DNA of 64,000 nt from Clostridium tetanomorphum (lineage in GTDB: Bacteria > Bacillota > Clostridia > Clostridiales > Clostridiaceae): NCBI RefSeq assembly GCF_017873215.1, contig NZ_JAGGKA010000005.1, positions 124,001-188,000 of the forward strand. Reading direction: 5' to 3'. Positions 19,569-27,907 of the stretch are shown piece by piece (the first letter of the stretch is position 1; each line of letters starts with the position of its first letter). Position numbers and translations under genes: made by a program. The notes under the pieces are model-generated. The model worked only from the letters and a program-made list of their open reading frames with translations. It was not told the DNA's origin and searched no databases.

Positions 19569-19583
19569 TTCCCCCATATTATG

Positions 19584-19609
19584 TAGAGCCTTAATGGCTC
19601 TATTTTTTT
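19584..19609 (+). terminator. Terminator after the 104-residue gene
   Basis: TAGAGCC pairs perfectly with GGCTCTA over a TTAAT loop and is followed by T7. Confidence 0.8.
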
Positions 19610-19694
19610 ATGCTGCGATAGTTCTAAATAGTTCCACTATCATTTCCTTAGGTTCTATATAGAACTCAATATATAACTGATCAAAATAAAATAA

Positions 19695-19717
19695 GGATAG
19701 CAATTATATCGCTATCC
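19695..19717 (-). terminator. Terminator of the parMR operon
   Basis: The stem GGATAGC/GCTATCC, followed on the minus strand by TTATTTTATTTT, lies 14 bases after the parR stop. Confidence 0.7.
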
Positions 19718-19730
19718 TCAAAACTGATTT

Positions 19731-20021
19731 CTAAATGTTTGAAATAATGTCTAATATATCGTCAGGAATTTCACCCTCATTAAGTGTTTTAATTTCCTTA
19801 TCTTTACTTACAGGAATGTTTATTTCGCTTAATGCTTCCTTCAGAACCTCTTTCAAAGTTTCCCTATTCCACCCCGGATTCTTATCCTCTAAACTATCTA
19901 ATATAACTTCTACTACATATGCCGTCTTATTTCTTTTTCCCTGTAGTAAATTATATACTTTAGTATCTTCCCGCCTATTCATGTCAAAACACAAGTTAAT
20001 TCTTTTAAAAGAATCTGCCAT
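19731..20021 (-). CDS. parR: ParR-like ribbon-helix-helix partition adaptor (96 aa)
   Basis: The start at 20,021 (MADSFKRINLCFD) has GGGTGAG in front and comes one base after the parM stop; a longer frame reading into parM has no ribosome site. The first 55 residues look like a ribbon-helix-helix DNA-binding domain (RINLCFDMNRREDTKVYNLL), as in ParR proteins that bind a centromere and cap the ParM filament. The C-terminus is acidic, as expected for the ParM-contact region. The pair parM-parR is typical of type II partition. No obvious iterated centromere is seen upstream. Confidence 0.78.
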   Translation of the reverse strand: MADSFKRINLCFDMNRREDTKVYNLLQGKRNKTAYVVEVILDSLEDKNPGWNRETLKEVLKEALSEINIPVSKDKEIKTLNEGEIPDDILDIISNI

Positions 20022-20022
20022 A

Positions 20023-20946
20023 TTACTCACCCTTTGCAAGTGCTTTTTTAGCCAGTAAATAATATCCTCTGCAATTAGAATATTGGTCAAGAAACTCTAT
20101 ATACCCTACTTTATTGGATTGCTCAATATACTTCTTTAAGATCATAGAGCCTCCTCCAATCCAAATCATTGGGTTTCTGGTCTCGTATCCCATCTCCCTT
20201 AATTCGTCAATCAAATCCTCTGTGTATGTTTTTGCTTTCTTTTCTATTAGATTTATCACTGATGCATTAAGCATAATTGAATGATTTCCTTTTAAAGTTT
20301 CTTCTATCTGTTCTTCTGTAATTCTTATATCTTGCCTTAATAATTCTTGCTGAATATCCTTAAAGAGTCTAATAACACCCTTATTAATTGAAGTTGCAGA
20401 CCCAACATCTAATTTGCCACCTTTGTTTATATTAAATATATCGGCAGTATAGCCCCCGATATCACAGGCTACAACTTGTGTATCCTTGAATGCATTAAAG
20501 ACAGTTAGATAAGCAGCGTAGCCTTGAGGAAACACAATTGCTTTGATATTCACTTCAAAATCATTACCTGCCCATTTAAAACGGACATTATTTCTTTTAA
20601 AGTATTCCTTAAACTGCTGTTTAAGTGTGCCATAACTGACGATAGGCAATCCTACTCCTAATATTATGTCATTAGTCCTATTTGCATATTGTTCTCCTAG
20701 ATAATTTCCTATGGCTGCTAAGGTTAATATAAGGCACCTTTCATCCTCTGCTTTATTAAAGATTGTACTAAATCGGCTCGTCCCAATAGTATAATACTTT
20801 CCATTATACACTAGCAGGTTTTCTTTGCTAATTGGCTCTACATCCGATTCAATGTATCCACTCGAAAAACAGATGTTACTACTCTCATCCCTTCCTAATG
20901 CCTTAGTACATTTGTTTCCATTATCAACACAAATTATATTGTTCAT
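20023..20946 (-). CDS. parM: ParM/StbA-like actin-type partition ATPase
   Basis: The protein has 307 residues of the actin/ASKHA fold. The phosphate-1 loop is VDNGNKCTKA (7-16), phosphate-2 is CDIGGYTADIF (161-171) and the adenosine motif is WIGGGS (262-267). This spacing fits the archaeal/Firmicute ParM-like group. It should polymerise to push plasmid copies apart, working with the adjacent ParR. A strong AAGGAGGAG site precedes the ATG. A partition system in a chromosomal island suggests a plasmid-derived segment, or an element that also exists free. Confidence 0.88.
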   Translation of the reverse strand: MNNIICVDNGNKCTKALGRDESSNICFSSGYIESDVEPISKENLLVYNGKYYTIGTSRFSTIFNKAEDERCLILTLAAIGNYLGEQYANRTNDIILGVGLPIVSYGTLKQQFKEYFKRNNVRFKWAGNDFEVNIKAIVFPQGYAAYLTVFNAFKDTQVVACDIGGYTADIFNINKGGKLDVGSATSINKGVIRLFKDIQQELLRQDIRITEEQIEETLKGNHSIMLNASVINLIEKKAKTYTEDLIDELREMGYETRNPMIWIGGGSMILKKYIEQSNKVGYIEFLDQYSNCRGYYLLAKKALAKGE

Positions 20947-21258
20947 GATAACTCCTCCTTTATTAATTGATTTGTTATTTTTCCTACTTTGTAATTCCGT
21001 TAAAGCCCCTCATATTGCAGGAGCATTTTAGTTAATGTCTTATTTGTATTTCAAGTGTTTTTTGTTGCTACTAAAACTTATTTCTTATACTTTCTTATAT
21101 AGGACTTTGTTACGACCCATTTATAATATGTATTATAGTAAATCTAATGAATTGCTTGAAAATCCTAGACTGATGTTACTTTTTAGGCGACAAAAACATC
21201 TGTGTATAACCTAAAAAAAGAGTCTATACATATACGCATAAACTCTTTCTTATAACTT
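20947..21258. other. Region upstream of parMR, possible centromere, with terminator
   Basis: No gene is seen. The A/T-rich stretch 20,960-21,200 would be the expected place for the parC site, but I see no clear tandem iterons. A motif TAGGCGACAAAAAC at about 21,184-21,197 recurs in two later gaps. The MORN-gene terminator occupies 21,213-21,248. Confidence 0.4.
21213..21248 (-). terminator. Terminator after the MORN-repeat gene
   Basis: On the minus strand AAAGAGT pairs with ACTCTTT and runs into T6-7, 10 bases after the stop. Confidence 0.75.
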
Positions 21259-22209
21259 CTATGAGATTAATTCATTCAATTCTTCTTGGCTTATAGACTT
21301 TATTTTTTCTCCATTATTATCTACTATCAAAATTCCATTCTTGGTATACCTGAAATTGATCCCATTTGGAGAACGCATTATACGCCCGTCTATTGCGTAT
21401 CCTTCATCCCATTCCCCATCATATTCTAATCTTGAATCACTATAATATGCTGTACCGTAGCCATGCGGAATATTGTCTTTATAGTTTCCTTTATACTCAA
21501 TCTGTCCATTTTCGTAATAAGTAGTAACTTCACCGTTTAAAACACCATCTATTCTATATCCTACTTCTGAAATTCCTCCTGAAACAAAATATGATACCCC
21601 ATATCCTGTCACTTTTCCCTCTTTAAATTCTCCTTCATAAAGCAGTTTACCATTTTTCCAATATAGAGTTCCTTTACCATGCGGTAATTTATTTTCCATA
21701 TTACCTGCATAATACACTTTTGCTTCTGCTTTATTATTGCCGTCTTTATTGCTATAGAGTTCAAACGAATCGAAATCCCCACTATTACCTCTCCTTATAA
21801 AACATAGTAATTCTCCTGCGTACCTTATAGCACCACTCTTTTCAAAAGTAACAATATCTAAATCTTTAAAAAGACTTCTTATTGCATCAACTTCAAAATT
21901 AATCTTGTATTCATGTTCAAATGTACCATAAACAAAATCTATAATTGCCGTAATGGTTTCATTTTCTTCATCTACCTGAAATGATAGATTTCTAATAAAT
22001 CTATTTAAACTATTTTCATCAAAATACATTTTTAGTCTTTTCTCAATATATTTGTCATCCCATATAGCGAAGTTAAAATCTCTTTCTTTATAATAATTAT
22101 TAACTATTTTATTTACTCGAACGCAGATTGCAAAACCAATATCTTCTGGATCTATTTTTTCCCTTTTACCTGTTACTTTTTGTAATGTCCTATTTATTAA
22201 GTTAATCAT
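21259..22209 (-). CDS. MORN-repeat protein (316 aa)
   Basis: Residues of about 165-285 form four to five MORN repeats, recognisable by YxGxxxxxxPHGxGxxYxxxG spacing (KLPHGKGTLYWKNG, NIPHGYGTAYYSD). The N-terminal 160 residues are a charged helical and beta region with no known motif. MORN arrays are beta structures that contact membranes or partner proteins. In bacterial islands they are also found in toxin and effector-like proteins, but no toxin domain is evident here. Ribosome site GGGAGG. It forms a single-gene unit with its own terminator. Confidence 0.8.
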   Translation of the reverse strand: MINLINRTLQKVTGKREKIDPEDIGFAICVRVNKIVNNYYKERDFNFAIWDDKYIEKRLKMYFDENSLNRFIRNLSFQVDEENETITAIIDFVYGTFEHEYKINFEVDAIRSLFKDLDIVTFEKSGAIRYAGELLCFIRRGNSGDFDSFELYSNKDGNNKAEAKVYYAGNMENKLPHGKGTLYWKNGKLLYEGEFKEGKVTGYGVSYFVSGGISEVGYRIDGVLNGEVTTYYENGQIEYKGNYKDNIPHGYGTAYYSDSRLEYDGEWDEGYAIDGRIMRSPNGINFRYTKNGILIVDNNGEKIKSISQEELNELIS

Positions 22210-22609
22210 AATTGAATTCCTCCCTATTTTTATTCATCTATTTAAATTATCTATCTTATCAGAATTGGTTTCATCTAAGATCTGCATAAATGCCATCTCT
22301 CTTTACACCTGCGATCGCTACAAATCTACTTTATTCAGTTGCCAAAGAACTTTTTTCTAGGCAACAAAAAAACTGATGCACTAGAAATAATTAGAATCTG
22401 TATATAGACGCACCTATAGCGGGTCTATTTTTCTAATCATTTCTAAAACATCAGTTTCAGAGAACACAGTTATTTAATTTGTATTAGTAGTATATCTCAA
22501 AGTTCTATTTCGTGCAATACCTTTTTCAAAAAATATAAATATGACTTGAAATCGAATCTATAGATTCAGTATCATTGCTACTACTAACTAATAAGGAGGC
22601 ATTCAATTT
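22210..22609. other. Intergenic region with an 88-bp imperfect inverted repeat
   Basis: No gene is seen. At 22,370-22,457 AAACTGATG pairs with CATCAGTTT, TAGAAATAATTAGAA with TTCTAATCATTTCTA (14 of 15) and, inside, TAGAC with GTCTA. The whole could form a long cruciform or RNA hairpin. It is too long and too T-poor at its end for a simple terminator. TAGGCAACAAAAAAAC at 22,358-22,373 matches motifs at 21,184 and 23,108. Confidence 0.55.
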
Positions 22610-22891
22610 ATGAATAATTTTGAGGTTATAATTGATAATACGGTATTCTTTATCCAAACAACTGCCAATAAGGAAGTTGCTATGAAAATTCTTACTAGGT
22701 ACTATTTATTAAATAAGTTTAAGGCTACAGATCAAGAACTCAAGGATTTTTTTATCTCTTGCGGTTACAATGTCATTACTATACCTTATAATTGCAACAA
22801 TTTTGATCGGATGATTAAAAGTAAAAACTATCAGGTGATTGATTTATCTAGCATTGATACTGATATTAAAAATACCCTTTTGTCTAATTAG
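22610..22891 (+). CDS. Hypothetical protein (93 aa)
   Basis: AAGGAGG lies 9 bases before the ATG. The protein starts with paired strands (FEVIIDNTVFFIQ), followed by helices and a strand. It may be a small alpha/beta domain. The family is not recognised. A near-perfect palindromic terminator follows. Confidence 0.6.
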   Translation: MNNFEVIIDNTVFFIQTTANKEVAMKILTRYYLLNKFKATDQELKDFFISCGYNVITIPYNCNNFDRMIKSKNYQVIDLSSIDTDIKNTLLSN

Positions 22892-23286
22892 TCCCCCTGT
22901 TTGTGATACTTCCCTATTTATCATACTAAAGTCAACTGCTGGAATTCCAGCAGTTGCTTTTGTATGAGCATCTCTGAACACTTAGGCCTATCTCTTTTCA
23001 TGTTCTCTAGGTCATATACCTTATTCCTTCTTTAACTATTCCTTAATATATATGTTTATAGTAAATTGCTTCTCTGTCCTTAATTTTAAAGGGTTAAACA
23101 AACTTTTGATGCGACAAAAATACTTTGATCCTTGTTAAGTCATTAATATATTTATAATTATTCCGCAAATTATATATATTTTTTTATTGGTATAAGCCGG
23201 TTTACTCTCTAGCGTGTGTTATTTTAAAGGTATCAAGGGATAAGAACCTTGTTACTTAACATATGACCACGAAAGGATGATGAAAT
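22892..23286. other. Intergenic region before the four-helix-bundle gene
   Basis: No gene is seen. It contains the 24-bp palindrome at 22,933-22,956, the motif GATGCGACAAAAATAC at about 23,108-23,123, and a small stem CAAGG/CCTTG just before the next gene at about 23,233-23,252. Confidence 0.4.
22933..22956 (+). terminator. Perfect 24-bp palindrome, probable terminator
   Basis: CAACTGCTGGAATTCCAGCAGTTG reads the same on both strands and is followed by CTTTTG. It lies about 40 bases after the 93-residue gene. Confidence 0.6.
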
Positions 23287-23700
23287 ATGAACCATAATAT
23301 GTCAATCAATGTAAAGAACTTTAGAGATTTGATCGCATGGCAAAAGGCAAAATCTTTGCAACGAAAAGTCTACAATGTACTTCCTAAATTCCCAAAGTTT
23401 GAAGAATATAATCTTAAATCACAACTTCTACGCTGTTCCTCCTCCATTGCTGCCAACATATCAGAAGGATGTGGCCAATTGTATAAAAAGAAAGAGATTA
23501 ATCACTATAATATAGCCCTTGGCTCTACCTCCGAGGTTCGTGATGGCTTAAAGGATGCTTTAGATTACAACTATATTACGCTTGAAGAATATAGTGAAAT
23601 GGACAGCGAGGCTGAAGAAATCATTAAGATGCTGTATGGTCTTATTAGAAAACTTAAAAATGAGTTGAAAAATTTAAAAGAAGATTCGGATGAAGAATAG
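23287..23700 (+). CDS. Four-helix-bundle protein (23S rRNA intervening-sequence protein family)
   Basis: The 137 residues show the family marks: FRDLIAWQKAK near the start, a central SSSIAANISEGCGQ segment and a final charged helix. Members were first seen in intervening sequences of 23S rRNA genes. They are relatives of Avd, the accessory protein of diversity-generating retroelements, and are thought to bind nucleic acid as pentamers. Here it is a free gene with AAAGGATG as ribosome site, 66 bases before an SprT-like gene, probably in one transcript. No reverse transcriptase is nearby. Its role on mobile elements is not known. Confidence 0.85.
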   Translation: MNHNMSINVKNFRDLIAWQKAKSLQRKVYNVLPKFPKFEEYNLKSQLLRCSSSIAANISEGCGQLYKKKEINHYNIALGSTSEVRDGLKDALDYNYITLEEYSEMDSEAEEIIKMLYGLIRKLKNELKNLKEDSDEE

Positions 23701-23766
23701 TGGGGCGTCAATACCCCCATTATTCCCAATTACATATCAATTACATTAAAACGAGGAGAGATATAT

Positions 23767-24267
23767 ATGAATAACTTACAAGACCATGTTAATAAACTAG
23801 CACTGGTTAATTGGAATAGAGAATTTAATTTACCTGTAGAAGTTGTGGCTGATTTAGATGCACATGGCAAGTTTGGTGGTGAATTCTCACCGCTAGGTTT
23901 CAGAATACCAATCGGAATGAGATTATCTAAGGATTTAATTGACCATTATCCAGATTATATAATTGATGGAGTAATACTACACGAGTTATGTCACTGGTTT
24001 TTATTTATTACTGGTAAGCCTTGTGGAGATACTGACATAGAATTTGTCGAAGAAATGTTTAGAGTAGGTGGTCTATTCCCAAATCAAATACCTAAAATTG
24101 GATACTATCCAGTAGCAATATGCAAAAAGTGCAGAAAAATTATTGGAACAGAAGAATCGGAAAGTAAGTGTAAGAGTAGATTAAAAAATTCTAACAGTTT
24201 GTGCTGCAACTCACCATTAATGTACGGTGGAATAAGATATATAAATGAATTAGAGAATTGTAGTTAA
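23767..24267 (+). CDS. SprT-like zinc metalloprotease-fold protein
   Basis: The protein has 166 residues. The zinc motif is HELCH (H72, E73, H76) in the sequence VILHELCHWF, followed by a downstream acidic helix. A C-terminal zinc ribbon has C119 and C122 with a Cys pair at 146-147. SprT/Spartan relatives cut proteins crosslinked to DNA. Small versions are common on phages and mobile elements. AGGAGAG precedes the ATG. Together with the four-helix-bundle protein it forms a two-gene unit ending at the terminator at 24,301-24,328. Confidence 0.85.
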   Translation: MNNLQDHVNKLALVNWNREFNLPVEVVADLDAHGKFGGEFSPLGFRIPIGMRLSKDLIDHYPDYIIDGVILHELCHWFLFITGKPCGDTDIEFVEEMFRVGGLFPNQIPKIGYYPVAICKKCRKIIGTEESESKCKSRLKNSNSLCCNSPLMYGGIRYINELENCS

Positions 24268-24300
24268 TACTACGCTTCATGTCCTAATTCAAATCAGCAA

Positions 24301-24328
24301 GAGTCCAAGACAGTTGCATCTTGGACTC
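24301..24328. terminator. Terminator after the SprT-like gene
   Basis: GAGTCCAAGA pairs perfectly with TCTTGGACTC over an 8-base loop. It can serve both converging units. Confidence 0.7.
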
Positions 24329-24346
24329 TCAAATAATTAATTCCAT

Positions 24347-24430
24347 TTACCCCTTGCAATACTTACCAAAGGATATCCCCACTTTTTTAGGGCCTGTAGC
24401 ATAGTCTATTCCAATTACCTTAATCTCCAT
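24347..24430 (-). pseudogene. N-terminal remnant of a DUF429-like nuclease-fold gene
   Basis: A 27-codon frame with a good AGGAG ribosome site begins MEIKVIGIDYATGPKKVGIS and then meets TAA. The GIDYAT-GPKKVG pattern resembles the first strand of DUF429, an RNase H-like family. The rest of the gene is missing, so it is probably a decayed fragment. It might still encode a short peptide, and the match is from memory only. Confidence 0.45.
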
Positions 24431-24455
24431 AACCTATCTCCTCTAAATATTGCCT

Positions 24456-25382
24456 TTAATTGCTTCCATATTTATAAAACACCTTTTGGAACTTCTCTGC
24501 TGTATCTTTAAGCCATTCAAAGTGATTTTCCCATTTTGAATGACTACTTATATCAGCAGCAGTAGAAGCCTTTATTCTACTGGCTTTCTTATTAGGCAAT
24601 TCCATCCATTCTAACTCAATACCTAGTTCTTCTTCAATTTGTTCTTTATACTGCTCGAAGGCATAATAAAGTTCCTTAGAATCAGATATATAAATTTCAC
24701 ATCCCAAAAGTTTTTGCTGTGTGTTTATAGTGAGAGTAATATGCGATCCAGCGACACCATAACTCATATCATACCAGTGCTGTGGCTGTGCTTTTCTTAA
24801 CTTTAGTGTAGTCGCTTTGCTAGAGGCAAATCCCTTGAATTCATTCCAAAATTCTAATTGTAAAACTTTTGTATCCGTTAGATTAGCAGTAGTTGTTGTC
24901 TGTCTAATACTTTTAGCCCAATCATTTGGCCTAGAAATGACTTGGAACTTTACCGCACAGGGTGAATCACCAATTTTCCACAATTCTACCTTCGCCACAA
25001 AGAAGTTTAACTTCTCGTCAGTATGCTCATTAAGCCAATCAATAGCCTGCCTATGTTCCTCACGAATATCCTTTACTACCCAAATTATTATTTCAGCATC
25101 ATATCCAGATGCATATGTAATTACTTTTCCAAGATGATCGTGATCCGTTGCCTCAAGTTGATTTTCAATAATAATCTTTCTACCTGTATTTTCTTCTTCT
25201 GCTAAGATATCTACATTAAAACTTCCAACGGAGGCTTCTGTTTCAAGTAAATTTATTTCAATCCCTATTTCATCCCCTAAAAGAGATAGGTTTTCACTTT
25301 TAGATAACCATTTAGTAAAATCATGTGCTTCATGTTTCCAAATGGTTCTTAGATCTTCTACTTTTACTAACTTTCCGAGCAT
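24456..25382 (-). CDS. DUF4268 nuclease-like protein
   Basis: The 308 residues carry a PD-(D/E)XK-type core: D58 in FNVDIL, then E73 and Q75 in IIIENQLE, followed by a helix (HDHLGKVITYASGY) typical of DUF4268 proteins. The C-terminal half (from about residue 165) is the DUF4268 domain itself. These proteins occur next to restriction and other defence genes and are predicted nucleases; the ExQ in place of ExK is common in the family. AGGAGGG precedes the ATG. It lies next to a second nuclease-like gene pair. Confidence 0.8.
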   Translation of the reverse strand: MLGKLVKVEDLRTIWKHEAHDFTKWLSKSENLSLLGDEIGIEINLLETEASVGSFNVDILAEEENTGRKIIIENQLEATDHDHLGKVITYASGYDAEIIIWVVKDIREEHRQAIDWLNEHTDEKLNFFVAKVELWKIGDSPCAVKFQVISRPNDWAKSIRQTTTTANLTDTKVLQLEFWNEFKGFASSKATTLKLRKAQPQHWYDMSYGVAGSHITLTINTQQKLLGCEIYISDSKELYYAFEQYKEQIEEELGIELEWMELPNKKASRIKASTAADISSHSKWENHFEWLKDTAEKFQKVFYKYGSN

Positions 25383-25407
25383 ATAATCCCTCCTGTGCTT
25401 ATCATTT

Positions 25408-25980
25408 TTAAAATTTGTTCAATGTATCAAATTCTCCAAATATATTTTTGGATACATTGCTTGAATCTATTTGTAGTAGATCAGTTTTGGTATAAATCAC
25501 CCTTTTTACATCCCAGTATCTACTTTTTAAATCTGGTGTCGGTTCAGATATATAATATCCTTCTTTTTCATCAATAGGACTTTCATTAAAGCCGTTGCCT
25601 TCACAATCAATAGGATCTGTAAAGCCCCAATATTCTGATGGGGATACCCCTTTTCCCCATGATGAAATATCTTCATATTCAAATTTTGATAGATATACAG
25701 TAGGCATATCCTCAAAATTAATTTCCATTACAAATACTGGTCCATCCTTCCAACTATTCTCCAGAGTATTATCATGTTTAGATTGGTATAGTTTTATAAA
25801 ACTATTAATAAACCATCCTTCATAATTAGAATCCGATTTATATCTCAAAAATTTATCTGTTACTACTTCATATCCATAATCTTCAGCAATTAAGTCACAG
25901 TATCTAAGCAGTTTATCTACATTCTCATAGGTTTTTAGAACGACTTCAAATGCACTCTTAATATTCTCACCTAAACTCAT
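25408..25980 (-). CDS. Partner protein of the PD-(D/E)XK gene (190 aa), unknown function
   Basis: The start at 25,980 (MSLGENIKSAF) is favoured by GGGAGG 6 bases upstream. It overlaps the end of the upstream nuclease-like gene by 14 bases, so the two are coupled. The first 45 residues are helical; the rest is acidic and aromatic with predicted strands. It contains no catalytic motif I know. A role as inhibitor, sensor or cofactor of the nuclease is inferred from the coupling only. Confidence 0.7.
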   Translation of the reverse strand: MSLGENIKSAFEVVLKTYENVDKLLRYCDLIAEDYGYEVVTDKFLRYKSDSNYEGWFINSFIKLYQSKHDNTLENSWKDGPVFVMEINFEDMPTVYLSKFEYEDISSWGKGVSPSEYWGFTDPIDCEGNGFNESPIDEKEGYYISEPTPDLKSRYWDVKRVIYTKTDLLQIDSSNVSKNIFGEFDTLNKF

Positions 25981-26764
25981 AGTATCCCTCCCAATCAACC
26001 ACCATATTGCAATCAAACCTAATATCAGTATTTGCCTTATGATCAAACCGAAACCATAATTCACTATCTATATCCTTACATTCAAAGTTGAACCTTTTAA
26101 ATCTCTTTAATCCTTTTCTTTTCAATAGTGCTATAAGATCATCTACTATCAATTTTTCATATGGATTCAGTTGTTCTTTCAATACTATCTGTTCCATACC
26201 TTCTAGTATTTCTTCCCAAGATAAATAGCCTAATTCTACTCCATCTGCAATCAGATTTCGCTCATTTACATCTTTACAAATTGGATAGCATTTATCTTCT
26301 GGAGCAATAAAAAGTAATAGTGCTGGTTTTGTACTATTTATAATCTTTTCCTTTAATATTCGTGATTCCCTTGCCAACTGATTAACGCTTTGAACTTCCA
26401 TACTCTGTGTATCTTGATCTATATCGTCATCTGACGATAGTCCACTATATAGTTTTACTTCGATCCCTATAATTATTTGGTCAAAATCTAATACTACATC
26501 AAATTCTCCCATTGAATTATATGGCCAAAAACTGATGTTATTAGCCCAATACCCTATATCTATTTCTGATATAATATTGCACACATCTAATTCTCCGCAG
26601 TGCAGTATCCTAGTTCTTTTTAGAATCCCTCTCATAACCTTGCTAAAAGGGGTATATCGCAAAGCACCAAAAAAGTCACCTGTTAATTTATCTTCTAACC
26701 GGTCGCTTAAATTTGACCCACTTGAATTTATCTTTCCTTTTAATTCTGCAATCAAAACAATCAC
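25967..26764 (-). CDS. PD-(D/E)XK nuclease-like protein (about 262-265 aa)
   Basis: D89 in GEFDVVLDF and E102-V-K104 in GIEVKLYSG form the PD-(D/E)XK signature at normal spacing. An upstream helix with E24 could complete the site. The later QSVNQLARESRIL helix is also typical of this fold. The start is unclear: the frame opens with GTG at 26,764, but AGGTG overlaps it and a TTG at 26,755 is better spaced. It heads a two-gene unit with the 190-residue protein and may be a small defence or anti-invader pair. Confidence 0.75.
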   Translation of the reverse strand: MIVLIAELKGKINSSGSNLSDRLEDKLTGDFFGALRYTPFSKVMRGILKRTRILHCGELDVCNIISEIDIGYWANNISFWPYNSMGEFDVVLDFDQIIIGIEVKLYSGLSSDDDIDQDTQSMEVQSVNQLARESRILKEKIINSTKPALLLFIAPEDKCYPICKDVNERNLIADGVELGYLSWEEILEGMEQIVLKEQLNPYEKLIVDDLIALLKRKGLKRFKRFNFECKDIDSELWFRFDHKANTDIRFDCNMVVDWEGYYEFR

Positions 26765-27103
26765 CTACAAGTATTTTTTGAAAAGTCTATAAACTCATTT
26801 ATAGTTTCATTGTATATCATATATCAATTATTTTCCATTATTCTATTTACAACTAGTAGCATCTAGTAACATTCTTCATTCTCTTTTAATTCATTTTGAT
26901 ATAGTTTTTCTCTATTAATTTAAACAGAAAGGAAAAACACCTTGGGGCTGACCGCAAAGCCCCAAGGCGTAAAGATAAAAACTAACATTCCTTTTATAAA
27001 AAACACTCCATAAGTCAAGGTATTAGCAGTACCTCTACTCTTGTTTATATTATACTAAATTTTTTGAAAAACAAATCTATTACAGGCAACTTTTATTTTC
27101 TAA
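26765..27103. other. Intergenic region with a strong hairpin
   Basis: No gene is seen. The terminator at 26,938-26,969 is the only clear structure; the rest is A/T-rich. Confidence 0.5.
26938..26969 (-). terminator. Strong terminator after the DUF6438 gene
   Basis: CCTTGGGGCT pairs with AGCCCCAAGG, and the minus strand continues into GTGTTTTTCC. It is the most G/C-rich hairpin of the island. Confidence 0.75.
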
Positions 27104-27688
27104 TCAAATGCCTTTCATTATTATTACAGATCCATAATAATCATCTGTAGCAATTCCTATCTTGTTTACTTGCCACTCCAGCATATCTTCTATATCAGAT
27201 TCTTTATTTACTAAATTTATTGCTTCTTCCTTTGAAGCAGAAATAACTAAATATCTGCATGGTGGCTCTGAAACCTTTTCAGTTACCTCATATATGTATA
27301 GTTTTGGATTTGCATATTTTTTAGTACCAATTATGCTCTCTATCTTTTTTTCAAAATCTGTTAGCCTATTGTCTATTAAAATATCACCATAATAATGGTC
27401 AATTTCTTTAGAATCCCCATCAGAATATTTTACTGTGGTAATACAAGAAGGCTGATCTGTAACAAACCCATTTAGTGGTTTATAAATGTAAGATTTAAAC
27501 CCAAAGTTTTCAATTAAATCCCTTAACTGTTTTACTTTTTTATTTGAAATTTTCCACTGATACTCCCCACTTTTGTATACAAACATCTCGCCTTCATATT
27601 TAACATTACCCTCTTTATCCACTATCACATTATAAACAGGGCAATTCCCATAACACATTGTTCTTTCTAGTCTTATATAATCAAACAT
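27104..27688 (-). CDS. DUF6438-type protein (194 aa)
   Basis: The first 100 residues match the DUF6438 pattern: ERTMCYGNCPVYNVIVDKEG, then KYEGE, a helix with LRDLIENFGF, and SCITTVKYSDG. The C-terminal 60 residues look like a separate small alpha/beta domain. The family function is unknown. There is no signal peptide, so it acts in the cytoplasm. A GGAGGG site lies before the ATG. Confidence 0.75.
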   Translation of the reverse strand: MFDYIRLERTMCYGNCPVYNVIVDKEGNVKYEGEMFVYKSGEYQWKISNKKVKQLRDLIENFGFKSYIYKPLNGFVTDQPSCITTVKYSDGDSKEIDHYYGDILIDNRLTDFEKKIESIIGTKKYANPKLYIYEVTEKVSEPPCRYLVISASKEEAINLVNKESDIEDMLEWQVNKIGIATDDYYGSVIIMKGI

Positions 27689-27881
27689 TATTTACCCTCC
27701 ATTTGTTTTTTATAATAAAAATAGTGCATTTATACTAATGACTATAATCTTTTTTTATCTCATCTATATTTCACCAAGTACATGTATAAAACATTCTCTT
27801 TCAAAGTCTATTTTTCCTTTGTACTAGTACAAAGGAATTTAAAATTTCCTACTTCAAATGCTAATTTTATTAAATTATGGC

Positions 27882-27907
27882 AAAAGCCCTTCGATCGAAG
27901 GGCTTTT
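27882..27907. terminator. Perfect 26-bp palindromic terminator
   Basis: AAAAGCCCTTCGATCGAAGGGCTTTT is fully self-complementary and ends in T4 on both strands. Confidence 0.65.
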
